Below are positions 19,838 through 28,050 of a DNA stretch of 64,000 nt, one piece after another (the first letter of the stretch is position 1; every line of letters starts with the position of its first letter). The DNA is taken from assembly GCF_038561935.1 (NCBI RefSeq), contig NZ_CP102770.1, positions 6,014,001-6,078,000 of the forward strand, given 5' to 3'. This DNA is from Myxococcus stipitatus. Its GTDB lineage: Bacteria > Myxococcota > Myxococcia > Myxococcales > Myxococcaceae. The position numbers were made by a program, and so were the translations under genes. The notes below the pieces were generated by a model. That model had not been told where the DNA came from. It worked only from the letters and a program-made list of their open reading frames with translations, and searched no databases.

Positions 19838-20932
19838 ATGCTGGTTCAGCCCTTGCGTTCTCCGGAGCTCCGCCGTTCCCCCTCGGCGGACGTCTCCGCG
19901 GAGCCGAAGGTCGCGGTCCTGCTCAACGCGAACGCCCGCAAGGTGGACGCCCGGGTGGTGAAGTCGCTGTCGCACGTCGTGCCGGAGCAGGACCTGTTCC
20001 TCTCCCGCTCGCCCCTGGATGGCCGCCGCATCGCCCAGACGGTGCTGGAGCGCGGCTACCCGATGGTCTTCACCGGCGGCGGCGACGGCACGTTCATGGG
20101 CTTCGTGAACGAGGTGCTCCAGCAGGTCGGCCCCCGAGGCCGCTTCGCTGGCCAGCAGGCGCCCCGCTTCGGCATCCTCAAGCTGGGCACGGGCAATGGA
20201 ATCGCCGCCCACGTCAACGCCTCCGGCACCCGGGGCGACGGCATCCTCAACGACGTGCTGCGCGCCCGGACGGGGGAAATCCCGGGCTTCCGCCCCATGG
20301 ACCTGCTGATGGTGGATGGCCAGCGCGCGCCCTTCGCGGGCCTGGGCGTGGATGGCAAGGTGCTCAACGACTACATCTGGGTGAAGGAGAACCTGGGCAA
20401 GGGCCTGCTCAAGAGCGTCCTCTCGGGCAGCGGGGGCTACTTCTCCGCAGTGGCCTGCAAGACGGTGCCGCACTATCTGACGAACTCCACCTGGGTCGAG
20501 TGCGAGGTCGTCAACGGGCAGGCTGGCGAGGCGTACCGGCTGGGCGCGGATGGACAGCCGATGGGCGAGCCCATCGCCCCGGGCGAGCTGCTCTTCCGAG
20601 GCAAGCTGATGATGGCGGCCGCGGGCACCATGCCCTTCTATGGCTATGGCTTCCGCATGTTCCCGTTCGCGTGTGGGCGTCGGGGCTTCATGCAGCTGCG
20701 GCTGGGCCAGGTGACGCCGACGCAGGTGCTGGCCAACCTGCCCCGCTTGTGGAACGGCCGCTGGTTCCCGGAAGGCCTCCACGACTTCCACGTCCGCGAC
20801 GCCACCATCCGCTTCGCGCGCCCCATGCCGTTCCAGGTCGGCGGCGACGCGGCCGGGTACCGGGACGAGGTCTCCCTGTCCGTGGCACCCGACTCCATCG
20901 AGCTCGTCGACTTCAACGGCGCGCTGAACTGA
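19838..20932 (+). CDS. Diacylglycerol kinase-family lipid kinase
   Basis: 364 residues. The DAGK catalytic domain is clear: VAVLLNANA near the N-terminus, nucleotide-binding GGGDGT at 80-85, and LKLGTGNGIAAHVN a little later. Members phosphorylate diacylglycerol, sphingoid or related lipids; the substrate cannot be deduced. The start ATG 19838 has TGGAG eight bases upstream; longer in-frame starts at 19763 and 19796 overlap the sigma-54-like promoter. Stand-alone gene, convergent with a methyltransferase. The putative sigma-54 promoter suggests regulated expression. Confidence 0.82.
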   Translation: MLVQPLRSPELRRSPSADVSAEPKVAVLLNANARKVDARVVKSLSHVVPEQDLFLSRSPLDGRRIAQTVLERGYPMVFTGGGDGTFMGFVNEVLQQVGPRGRFAGQQAPRFGILKLGTGNGIAAHVNASGTRGDGILNDVLRARTGEIPGFRPMDLLMVDGQRAPFAGLGVDGKVLNDYIWVKENLGKGLLKSVLSGSGGYFSAVACKTVPHYLTNSTWVECEVVNGQAGEAYRLGADGQPMGEPIAPGELLFRGKLMMAAAGTMPFYGYGFRMFPFACGRRGFMQLRLGQVTPTQVLANLPRLWNGRWFPEGLHDFHVRDATIRFARPMPFQVGGDAAGYRDEVSLSVAPDSIELVDFNGALN

Positions 20933-20942
20933 GCCGAGCCGA

Positions 20943-20962
20943 GGGGCGGGCCTTCCCGCCCC
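20943..20962. terminator. Short GC hairpin between convergent genes
   Basis: GGGGCGGG at 20943-20950 pairs perfectly with 20955-20962 across a 4-base loop. It lies in the 39-base gap between convergent stop codons. No T tract follows, so termination is inferred from position and stem strength only. Confidence 0.4.
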
Positions 20963-20971
20963 CGCAAGGAC

Positions 20972-21733
20972 TCAACCCCTGTCGCGCGAGGCCGGAGGCT
21001 TCTCTCCTGGCTCCTTGCGGCGTCCCACCAGGAACGCGTAGCTGACGCTGGCCTTGCCGTTGCTCTCGCGGTGCAGCGCCAGCTCCTCGCGAAGCGCGGA
21101 GGCCTGAGCGCCCGACGTGGGCCGGAGGCTCGCCTCGACTTCGCGGTAGTAGTCGTCCAGCTCCGAGTCGTGCAGCGTCTCGGCCGACTCCGGCTCGAAG
21201 CCCCCCACCTCCAGGGACTGGAGCATCTCGCGCGGCAGTAGCAGAGGCGCGCCCAGCCGACGCTCCCAGAGCTCACTGGCGGCCTTGGGAAGGACCCGCC
21301 CCACCCTCACGGGGAACGTCATCCCGAGGCGGCCTCGCCTCGCCAGCAAGGGCCTCAGGTTCGCCAGCGTCGCACGCAGGGAATACAGCACCCGGCCCTG
21401 GATGAGGATGGCATCCAGCCAGCCATCCGAGAAGCCGAGGTCGTCCAGCGTCACGCTCCGGGCCTCGATGCGATCAGACAGTCCCTCGTGACGAACCCGG
21501 TCTCGCAGGGTCGCGACCTGGGCTTCGTCGGTGTCCGCGGCGATGACGGTGCAGCCGATCTCCCGGGCCAGCACCAGCGCGGCGCTCGCGTCGCCTCCAC
21601 ACCCGAGCACCAGCACACGAGCGCCCGGCTCCAGTTGGGCCACCTTGGCGAAGCGTCGGGTCGCGTCGTCGGAACTGAACGCACGCCGGGCGTCCGCGGG
21701 GTGGTACAGCGGAAAGGAGTCAGCGGGGCTCAT
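20972..21733 (-). CDS. Class I SAM-dependent methyltransferase
   Basis: 253 residues from ATG 21733 (MSPADSFPLYHPADARRAF), which has GAGGA just upstream; the frame extends to 21823 without a better site. Motif I is ARVLVLGCGGDASAAL, followed by an acidic residue after the next strand (VIAADTDEAQ) for the SAM ribose, in a Rossmann-like arrangement typical of class I enzymes. The acceptor substrate is not evident. It is 86 bases downstream of the DUF493 gene on the same strand, so co-transcription is possible but not certain. Confidence 0.78.
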   Translation of the reverse strand: MSPADSFPLYHPADARRAFSSDDATRRFAKVAQLEPGARVLVLGCGGDASAALVLAREIGCTVIAADTDEAQVATLRDRVRHEGLSDRIEARSVTLDDLGFSDGWLDAILIQGRVLYSLRATLANLRPLLARRGRLGMTFPVRVGRVLPKAASELWERRLGAPLLLPREMLQSLEVGGFEPESAETLHDSELDDYYREVEASLRPTSGAQASALREELALHRESNGKASVSYAFLVGRRKEPGEKPPASRDRG

Positions 21734-21819
21734 AGGTTCCTCATATATCCAACCCCGGAGGGACTTCCAGAGACGGGGCGGGCTCCCCACCCGAGGGAGA
21801 AGCCCCCGCGCACCTTGCT

Positions 21820-22125
21820 TCACAGGTAGTAGATGACGCGAGGGTCTTTGTGGAGCTGGTCGTAGATGCCGCGCCGTTGCTCCTCGGACAGCAGGTAGAC
21901 CGACACGCTCAACGACACGTAGTTGCCCTTGCTGCTGGGCTGCTCGTGGATGGAGTCCGGGGAGATTTCGGCCCCCATCAGCTTCCGGAACAAGTCCCGC
22001 ACGTGCTCCGCGAAGTCGGAGCCCTTCTTGCCCATGACCTTGAAGGTATAGACCGAGGGGTACTCGATGAGGGGCTTCTTCTCCGCGTCTTCCGAGGGGG
22101 TGTCTCCGGGTCCGTCCTTCTTCAT
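21820..22125 (-). CDS. DUF493 (YbeD-like) family protein
   Basis: 101 residues. The pattern PLIEYPSVYTFKVMGKKG near the start and YVSLSVSVYLLSEEQ toward the C-terminus match the small ferredoxin-like DUF493/YbeD family. E. coli YbeD is encoded near lipoate genes, but the biochemical role is unsettled and no lipoate gene is near here. It lies 33 bases after the PhoH-family gene on the same strand. The acidic N-terminal tail (about 18 residues) is an extension. Confidence 0.8.
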   Translation of the reverse strand: MKKDGPGDTPSEDAEKKPLIEYPSVYTFKVMGKKGSDFAEHVRDLFRKLMGAEISPDSIHEQPSSKGNYVSLSVSVYLLSEEQRRGIYDQLHKDPRVIYYL

Positions 22126-22158
22126 GTCACGTCTCTTTGCTCCGACGCGCGACGGCGG

Positions 22159-23478
22159 CTAGAGCAGGTTGGCGGCGAGCTCGGCCAGGGCACTGCGCTC
22201 GCCCTTGGCCATCGAGATGTGCGCGGCGATCTTCTCGCTCTTGAAGCGATTGACCACGTGCACCAGGCCGTTGTTGGTCGAATCCACGTAGGGGTTGTCA
22301 ATCTGGAACGGGTCCCCCGTGAGGATGATCTTCGTGTTGTCGCCCACGCGGGTGATGATGGTCTTCACCTCGTGGGGGGTGAGGTTCTGCGCTTCGTCCA
22401 CGATGATGAACTGGTTGGGGATGCTCCGGCCGCGGATGTACGTGAGCGGCTCGATCTCCATCAGCCCCAGGTCCAAGAGCTCGTGGTAGCCGCGTCCGGC
22501 CTTCTTGTCCGCGCGGCTGAGGTTCATCAAGAACTCCACGTTGTCGAAGATGGGCTGCATCCAGGGGTTGAGCTTCTCCTCGACGCTCCCGGGCAGATAC
22601 CCGATGTCCCGCCCCAGGGGGAAGATGGGTCTGCTCACCAGGAGCTTTTGGTAGAGGTTCTCCTCCGTCACCTTCTGGAGGCCCGCGGCGATGGCCAGCA
22701 GCGTCTTGCCCGTGCCCGCCTTGCCGACGATGGTCACCAGCTTGATGTCGTCATTGAGCAGCAGGTCCAGACAGAAGGCCTGCTCCATGTTGCGAGGACG
22801 GATGCCCCAGGTGCCTTCCTTGCTCTGCCGCAGCAGGGGCACCACGCGGTTCTTGAGGCCGTGCAGGCGACCCATCGCGGTGTGCGAGGGGTTCGTCTCG
22901 TCCTTGAGCAGCAGGAGCTGGTTGGGGAAGAGCGTGTCCACGTCGGGCAGCTCCACTTCCGCGCCCGGCTTGTACATCTGGTCCACCAGCGCCTTGGGGA
23001 CGAGCCGCTCGGTGAAGCCCGTGTAGAGCTCGGTGATCTCCACCCGCTCCGTGTCGTAGTCCTCGGCGACGAGGCCGAGCGCGTCGGCGCGGATGCGCAG
23101 GTTGGTGTCCTTCGTGATGAAGACCGCCTGCGTGTCCGGCTCCTGCTCCATCAGGTCGATGGCCACCGCGAGGATGCGGTTGTCCATCAGGTTGCTGTCC
23201 GCCATGGACAGGGGCAGGTCGCGCTCGGTGAAGCACACGCGCAACATTCCGCCCCGGGGCAGCGGCACGCCCTCCTTCAGCGAGCCCTCCGCGCGGAAGC
23301 CGTCCAGGTAGCGCGCGACCAGCCGGGCGTTGCGGCCCAGCTCCGAGAGGTCGCGCTTGAACTGGTCGATCTCCTCGATGACGTAGATGGGGATGATGAC
23401 GTTGTTGTCCTCGAAGCCGTAGATGCTGCGCGGATCGTGGAGGAGGACGTTGGTGTCGAGGATGAAGTTCTTTCGCAT
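22159..23478 (-). CDS. PIN-PhoH family ATPase/ribonuclease
   Basis: 439 residues. An N-terminal PIN domain (FILDTNVLLHDP at 5-16, with further conserved acids) is joined to a PhoH-like P-loop ATPase (GKAGTGKT from residue 252, then FIIVDEAQNLTPHE as Walker B, and ILTGDP). This is the full PhoH2/YlaK-type layout, known in other bacteria as RNA helicase-ribonuclease proteins. Cytoplasmic. The start follows a 222-base gap and is the natural beginning of the PIN domain. Confidence 0.88.
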   Translation of the reverse strand: MRKNFILDTNVLLHDPRSIYGFEDNNVIIPIYVIEEIDQFKRDLSELGRNARLVARYLDGFRAEGSLKEGVPLPRGGMLRVCFTERDLPLSMADSNLMDNRILAVAIDLMEQEPDTQAVFITKDTNLRIRADALGLVAEDYDTERVEITELYTGFTERLVPKALVDQMYKPGAEVELPDVDTLFPNQLLLLKDETNPSHTAMGRLHGLKNRVVPLLRQSKEGTWGIRPRNMEQAFCLDLLLNDDIKLVTIVGKAGTGKTLLAIAAGLQKVTEENLYQKLLVSRPIFPLGRDIGYLPGSVEEKLNPWMQPIFDNVEFLMNLSRADKKAGRGYHELLDLGLMEIEPLTYIRGRSIPNQFIIVDEAQNLTPHEVKTIITRVGDNTKIILTGDPFQIDNPYVDSTNNGLVHVVNRFKSEKIAAHISMAKGERSALAELAANLL

Positions 23479-23700
23479 CGTGGGTTGCGCGACCTGATTG
23501 GTTCGGGTGCGACCGCTGGGGACCGTGCGACGAGGATGAGCCTGATGCCCACTCCAATATAGACAGGGGCTCCCACGGAAGCAGCCAGGTTGACGCCATC
23601 CGCGCGCGCTGTTGGAAACCCCACGCCTGGGCCTCGCACCGAGGGCCCTCCGGTGGTCGGCCCGGATACCCTGGTGTGACGCACCTGGAACAGAGGGCGC

Positions 23701-24648
23701 TCAGTGCGCGAGGACCGGAGCGAGCGGGTCGTAGCCCAGCAGGTCCGCGAACCGCTCGGGCGGAGGCCCCGGAGGCATGCGCTCCCAGGGGAAGCGCTGG
23801 CGGAGTGCCTCCTCGTCGAGCGTGAGCAACCGCCGGCCCGTCTTCTCGCGCCCCTCGAGCCACTCCTTCATCTCGAATGCGTCGCGCAGCCTGGGGCTGA
23901 AGGGGGCGAGCATGGGCATGGGGGTGAAGGGGACGTGTTGTCCCTCGGCGTCGCGCATGCAGCCGAGCTCCACCGCCCAGGCGACCAGCCATCTGGGGCG
24001 CGAGTCACCCGCGTCCCGCAGCGCGAGGAAGCGCCCCTGGGCTTCGCCGTCGACGAAGAGGAAACGTCGGTCGTAGACGGTGGCGGCGGCGTAGGTCGAG
24101 GGGGTGAGCGCCAATCCCTCCGCGCCGATGCGACGGGCCATGAGCATGAGCAGCTCCAGGAGGGGCGCGGAGAGCGCGAGGCCTGGATGGCTCTGCCCGG
24201 GCAGTGGCGGGCGGTGCCAGTCGAAGGAGCGGCCCGGGTTCTGGAGCAGCAGCGCGTCGACGTACAGGAGTGGCACGGTGGAGAGCGGACCGCCGAGGCC
24301 CACTTCGGCGCCGGTCGCCATGCGCAGCGAGATGTCCGCGACGGGGGCGTAGAAGCGGCGGCTCCAGAGGACGATGCGCGGACGGAATGGATCTTCCCCT
24401 TGGATGCGAAGCTCCATGGGGCCGACGCGCTCCTCCGCGCGCTGAAGGAGACCATAGGCGCGCAGGCCTCGCTCCAGGCCCTGATGGCTGTAGGTTCCGA
24501 AGAGGAGACCTCCGCGGATTTGCTGGGAGTCGCCGAGCCCCAAGTCTTCGAGTGAAAGCTCTGCGGGGTCGGGCGCGGCCAGGTCCGCCCCGCTCAGGCT
24601 CTGGAAGATGCGGCGGAAGCGGGGGTTGATGGGCAGCGTCCGAGGCAT
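23701..24648 (-). CDS. Conserved-looking hypothetical protein
   Basis: 315 residues, no family recognised. It begins MPRTLPINPRFRRIFQSLSG. The middle (PGLALSAPLLELLMLMARR, then ALTPSTYAAATVYDRRF) looks like folded alpha/beta protein and the C-terminus is rich in Pro and charged residues. No signal peptide or transmembrane helix. GreB ends upstream at 24657 and this gene starts at 24648, eight bases later, so the two are almost certainly co-transcribed, with GreB first. Coding is supported by length, operon spacing and normal codon use. Confidence 0.65.
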   Translation of the reverse strand: MPRTLPINPRFRRIFQSLSGADLAAPDPAELSLEDLGLGDSQQIRGGLLFGTYSHQGLERGLRAYGLLQRAEERVGPMELRIQGEDPFRPRIVLWSRRFYAPVADISLRMATGAEVGLGGPLSTVPLLYVDALLLQNPGRSFDWHRPPLPGQSHPGLALSAPLLELLMLMARRIGAEGLALTPSTYAAATVYDRRFLFVDGEAQGRFLALRDAGDSRPRWLVAWAVELGCMRDAEGQHVPFTPMPMLAPFSPRLRDAFEMKEWLEGREKTGRRLLTLDEEALRQRFPWERMPPGPPPERFADLLGYDPLAPVLAH

Positions 24649-24656
24649 GAGGCCTC

Positions 24657-25196
24657 CTAGTCGTAGCGGATGTCGACGACGGTCAGTTCGATTTCGCCCC
24701 GAGGGCGGCGCACCTCGACAGTGTCACCAATGCCCTTGCGCAGGAGGGCGCGGCCGATGGGGGACTCCACGCTGATGCGACCTCCGGCGGCGTCAATCTC
24801 ATCGGACCCGACAATCTGGTACGTGGTCCGGGCGCCGTCCTCGTCCTCGAGGGTGACGGTGGCGCCGAAGTAGACGCGTGCACGGTCACTCTGTTCAGAA
24901 GGGGTGACGATGGTGGCGGTGTCGAGGCGCCGTTGGAGGAAGCGGATGCGGCGGTCGATCTCCCGCAGGCGCTTCTTTCCGTAGATGTACTCGGCGTTCT
25001 CGGAGCGGTCGCCTTGAGCGGCGGCGGCGGAGACCTCGGCGGTGACCTTGGGGCGCTCCTCGTTGAGCAGGCGGATGAGCTCGCGGTGCATGCGCTCGGC
25101 GCCCAGCCGGGTGAGGTAGCGGCGGAAGGGGGCTTTCTCGTCACCCTCCTCGGCCTCCAGGTCGTCGAGCTCGTCCGGGGGCAGGTCCTGGGCCAT
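24657..25196 (-). CDS. greB: GreA/GreB-type transcript cleavage factor
   Basis: 179 residues from ATG 25196 (MAQDLPPDELDDLEAEEGDE); the frame runs on to 25454 through the tRNA region, which is rejected. An N-terminal coiled coil carries the tip motif QGDRSENAEY with the acidic residue that stimulates RNA polymerase cleavage, then IYGKKRLREIDRRIRFLQRR and a C-terminal domain ending VRRPRGEIELTVVDIRY. The basic IYGKKRLREIDRR favours GreB over GreA. An acidic about 25-residue N-terminal extension is unusual. It rescues backtracked RNA polymerase. Confidence 0.85.
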   Translation of the reverse strand: MAQDLPPDELDDLEAEEGDEKAPFRRYLTRLGAERMHRELIRLLNEERPKVTAEVSAAAAQGDRSENAEYIYGKKRLREIDRRIRFLQRRLDTATIVTPSEQSDRARVYFGATVTLEDEDGARTTYQIVGSDEIDAAGGRISVESPIGRALLRKGIGDTVEVRRPRGEIELTVVDIRYD

Positions 25197-25326
25197 GAGG
25201 CCTGTATACAGCTGATGGCTGACGGCGGGAGACCTCCCGGCGCCCATGGTTCCCCGGCAAGCAGCCCGGACGAGCACCGCGCACACCCAGTGTGTGACCT
25301 GACTCCACCCAACCGCTGAAAAGCTC

Positions 25327-25366
25327 AGCCCCGTAAGTGCCTTCTGATTCAGGCACTTACGGGGCT
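25327..25366 (-). terminator. Intrinsic terminator of the tRNA transcript
   Basis: A perfect 15-bp stem (25327-25341 with 25352-25366), 10-base loop, followed on the reverse strand by GAGCTTTT. It lies just after tRNA-Glu and is the strongest terminator in the window. Confidence 0.85.
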
Positions 25367-25373
25367 GCTCTAG

Positions 25374-25446
25374 TGTCCCCGACGGGATTCGAACCCGTGT
25401 TACCGGCTTGAAAGGCCAGCGTCCTGGGCCTCTAGACGACGGGGAC
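25374..25446 (-). tRNA. tRNA-Glu (UUC)
   Basis: 73 bases on the reverse strand. Acceptor GTCCCCG/CGGGGAC, four-pair D stem, anticodon stem CTGGC/GCCGG with loop CTTTCAA (anticodon TTC), T arm ACGGG-TTCGAAT-CCCGT, discriminator A. CCA is not encoded. It is 13 bases downstream of tRNA-Lys and shares its terminator. Confidence 0.95.
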
Positions 25447-25459
25447 GTCGTCACCTACA

Positions 25460-25532
<73 letters not shown>

Positions 25533-26105
25533 GCACTATTCTTTTGTTCAAAATCAGCAGCCGACCTCCCAAGCCCCGGAGGCAGGCGCTTCCTACCAGC
25601 ACTTCAGCGCGCTTTCCACTGGCGAGAGCAGGCTCCTGATCCTGACGTTGGTTCCGCCACCTCGCGGCGAGCGTCCCACGTCCTCATCGCCCCCCTTGGT
25701 CACCGACCCGAGGACAGCACGGCCCTCCAGTCCCAGGGGCGCGTTGCCTGGCCGACGTGCTCCAGCCCCAGCCTGAATAACGATCCCCTGACCTCGAGGA
25801 GTTGGCCCAATCCGGCCCGGATGCTCGGGATGTCTTCCAATGACAACCAGACAGAGTCGCTAGGACCTGTCAGATGTTTCGCCGCAATTCCGAAGGACAT
25901 CCTCGGCGAAATTCCTGGCCGATACCGCAGCAACTGCGTTCTCGCCGCAGCATCACTTTCGAGAATCAATTCGACCGACCGATGAGTTCCGCCGCCTCGC
26001 GGAGTCTACGTGTTTGAAAGCGCGGCCCACAGAGCCTGAAGTCGACTCCCCACACCCCTCCGTTGGGCGAAACACGCGCTGCCCCGACACTCTCGAGAGC
26101 ACGCC
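25533..26105. other. Gene-poor stretch between tRNAs and hydrolase lipoprotein
   Basis: About 570 bases with only one doubtful short frame (25700-25969, reverse). The composition is less GC-rich in places than the flanks. The part next to the tRNAs (25533-25560) is AT-rich and probably holds the tRNA promoter. No integrase, direct repeat of a tRNA end or transposon end is seen, so I do not call an integration site. Confidence 0.4.
25700..25969 (-). CDS. Possible small hypothetical protein or gene remnant
   Basis: 89 codons from a TTG; the frame is open for about 13 codons further upstream without ATG or GTG. The translation (GPSDSVWLSLEDIPSIRAGL, ending HVGQATRPWDWRAVLSSGR) looks more like protein than a chance frame, with balanced hydrophobic and charged residues. 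But there is no convincing start or ribosome site and no recognised family. It may be the tail of a decayed gene. Confidence 0.3.
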   Translation of the reverse strand: MILESDAAARTQLLRYRPGISPRMSFGIAAKHLTGPSDSVWLSLEDIPSIRAGLGQLLEVRGSLFRLGLEHVGQATRPWDWRAVLSSGR

Positions 26106-27020
26106 ATGAAGAACCCTGCCAAGTCCCTCCTCGCCGCGGCGTTCCTGCTGTCCGCCTCCTTCCTGTCCCTCGGATGTGGCTCCGACCCGAAGCCCTCCCC
26201 CATCCCGGAGAACGAGACGACCGCCCCCGGCGCCTACGCCCAGGTGAATGGACTCAAGCTCTACTACGAGCTTCACGGCACAGGCCGCCCGCTCATCCTC
26301 CTCCACGGCGCCCTCTCGACCATCGACTCGATGCAGCCGTTCATCGCCGAGCTCGCGAAGACCCGCCAGGTCATCGCCGTCGAACTCCAGGCCCACGGGC
26401 ACACCGCCGACATCGACCGCCCCCTGCGATTCGAAACCATGGCGGATGACATCGCCGCCCTCTTGAAACACCTCAACATCGAGTCCGCCGACGTCTGCGG
26501 CTACTCCCTCGGCGGTGGTGTCGCTCTCCAGTTTGCCTTCCGCCACCCACAGGCCGTTCGCAAGCTCGTCCTCATGTCCACCACATTCAAGAGCAACGCG
26601 TGGTTCCCAGAGAACCAGGCCATCATGGCCACCATGACCGGAGAGGCACTTGCGGGCTCGCCCATGCACGAGGCCTATCTGCGCACCGCTCCGCGCCCCG
26701 AGGACTTCCCCATCCTCGTGTCCAAGATCAGCCACCTCCTGACCCAAAACCCCTACGACTGGACCCAGGACGTGGCAGCCCTCAAGGCGCCCGCACTCAT
26801 CATCGCCGGAGACTCAGACAGCCTCCCGCCGACGCACTCCGTGGAGATGTTTGGATTGCTCGGCGGCGGCAAGTCGGACGGGATGATGGCGGGCATCCCC
26901 GCCTCGCGCCTCGCCATCCTCCCAGGAACGACTCACTGGGGCGCGGTGACTCGCGTCGACCTGCTCGTCCCGCTCATCCCGTCCTTCCTCGATGAGCAGC
27001 CTGCACCGACGACTCCCTGA
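26106..27020 (+). CDS. Alpha/beta-hydrolase lipoprotein
   Basis: 304 residues. The signal peptide ends in a lipobox (LSLGC, C24), so the mature protein is lipid-anchored outside the cytoplasm. The alpha/beta-hydrolase fold shows the oxyanion-hole HG (LILLHGAL), nucleophile elbow CGYSLGG (S134), an acid in AGDSDS (D236 or D238) and a histidine in PGTTHW (H277). It probably cleaves an ester or amide; the substrate is unknown. The gene is alone on its strand, convergent with the end of the type VI operon. Its own promoter must lie in the gene-poor stretch upstream. Confidence 0.82.
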   Translation: MKNPAKSLLAAAFLLSASFLSLGCGSDPKPSPIPENETTAPGAYAQVNGLKLYYELHGTGRPLILLHGALSTIDSMQPFIAELAKTRQVIAVELQAHGHTADIDRPLRFETMADDIAALLKHLNIESADVCGYSLGGGVALQFAFRHPQAVRKLVLMSTTFKSNAWFPENQAIMATMTGEALAGSPMHEAYLRTAPRPEDFPILVSKISHLLTQNPYDWTQDVAALKAPALIIAGDSDSLPPTHSVEMFGLLGGGKSDGMMAGIPASRLAILPGTTHWGAVTRVDLLVPLIPSFLDEQPAPTTP

Positions 27021-27032
27021 TACATACATTTC

Positions 27033-27067
27033 GCTGGACGAGATGGTGCAATCACATCTCGTCCAGC
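27033..27067. terminator. Strong hairpin ending type VI operon and hydrolase gene
   Basis: A perfect 13-bp inverted repeat (27033-27045 with 27055-27067) with a 9-base loop in the 55-base gap between convergent genes. No long T tract on either strand, but position and stem favour bidirectional termination. Confidence 0.6.
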
Positions 27068-27075
27068 CCACCTCA

Positions 27076-28050
27076 CTACCGCATCGCCTCCGTGGCGCCC
27101 TCTTCCAACAAGCGCCCCCACAGCGATGTGTCATCCACCACCAGCCGTCCCGCGGACACCTGCACCCGCCGGTCCACCTGCGCCTTGCGGAACTGTCTCG
27201 CCGGGACCGTGGGCTGCTTCGGGTCCAGGTCATTCACAATCATCTGCTCCTGCACCCGAATCCCATCCGCCGCGAAGCTCAGCGCCGCCGTGTAGTCATA
27301 CTTGCGCAGCCAGCGACTCGGCAGTGAACGCGACGCCGTGCGGTTGAGCTGAATCATCGACGGACTCGCGCAGCCCCCGTCCGCCAGCAGCAGCGGCTCG
27401 TTGATGAAGCGATTGCCCCGCTGCGGCACCATCCGCACGGACCGCTGACACACCGAATCCTTCGGCCCCGAGCACCGCTCCCCCTCCGCCACCAGCAGGT
27501 CGATTCCCCCCACCCGCTCCAACCTCAACGTCGCCCGCTGCGTCCGCGAACGCAGCACGCCCAACGCCTTCACCGCCATCCCTCGCGGCGTGGACTCCAC
27601 CAACGCCACCGGCCCCATCCCATCCCCATCCGAGAACCGGCGCGTCACCACCCACACGAGCCGCGCATCCGGACGGACCTCGCTCATCACCATGTCCGCC
27701 GCAGTCACCGTCGTCGCGGGCAACGCCGTCGATGCCGCCCCGACCTCGGCGCACTCGCCCGGCTCCGGGTCTTGCCAGAGCACCGGCGTCCCCATGCAGT
27801 CCGTGTGCGGCGTCGCCAGCTGCCCCGTCCTCGCGTCATACCCGCTCAGCAACATCGGGATGAGCAGCTCCGCCCGCCACTGCTCGGGCGACAGCGCATG
27901 GACTCCCGTCGGCCGCTCCGCGAAACACAGCGCCTGCACGCTGGGCGCCGAGCGCACGGGCGTCGAGCTCTTGCAGCCCGTCCACCCCAGGAACACCAAC
28001 ATCCCCAGACCCAACCGCTCCAGCCACCTCGAGCTCGTCATGTGCCTCAT
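27076..28050 (-). CDS. Cysteine-rich lipoprotein at the end of the type VI secretion operon
   Basis: 324 residues. The N-terminal signal ends in a lipobox (GWTGC, C26). The mature part has six further cysteines, an even number consistent with disulfides in the periplasm. Its ATG overlaps the stop of the FHA gene by four bases (ATGA), so it is translationally coupled to the secretion operon and is its last gene. No domain is recognised; nothing resembles an effector active site or a peptidoglycan-binding OmpA domain. It may be an accessory envelope component or an immunity-like factor; the former is more likely from its fixed operon position, but that is inference. Confidence 0.72.
   Translation of the reverse strand: MRHMTSSRWLERLGLGMLVFLGWTGCKSSTPVRSAPSVQALCFAERPTGVHALSPEQWRAELLIPMLLSGYDARTGQLATPHTDCMGTPVLWQDPEPGECAEVGAASTALPATTVTAADMVMSEVRPDARLVWVVTRRFSDGDGMGPVALVESTPRGMAVKALGVLRSRTQRATLRLERVGGIDLLVAEGERCSGPKDSVCQRSVRMVPQRGNRFINEPLLLADGGCASPSMIQLNRTASRSLPSRWLRKYDYTAALSFAADGIRVQEQMIVNDLDPKQPTVPARQFRKAQVDRRVQVSAGRLVVDDTSLWGRLLEEGATEAMR

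Noticed and set aside
25200-25454. Longer GreB start reaching into the tRNA-Glu gene
   Set aside because: The extended frame crosses the tRNA terminator and part of the tRNA; the ATG at 25196 gives a normal Gre protein.
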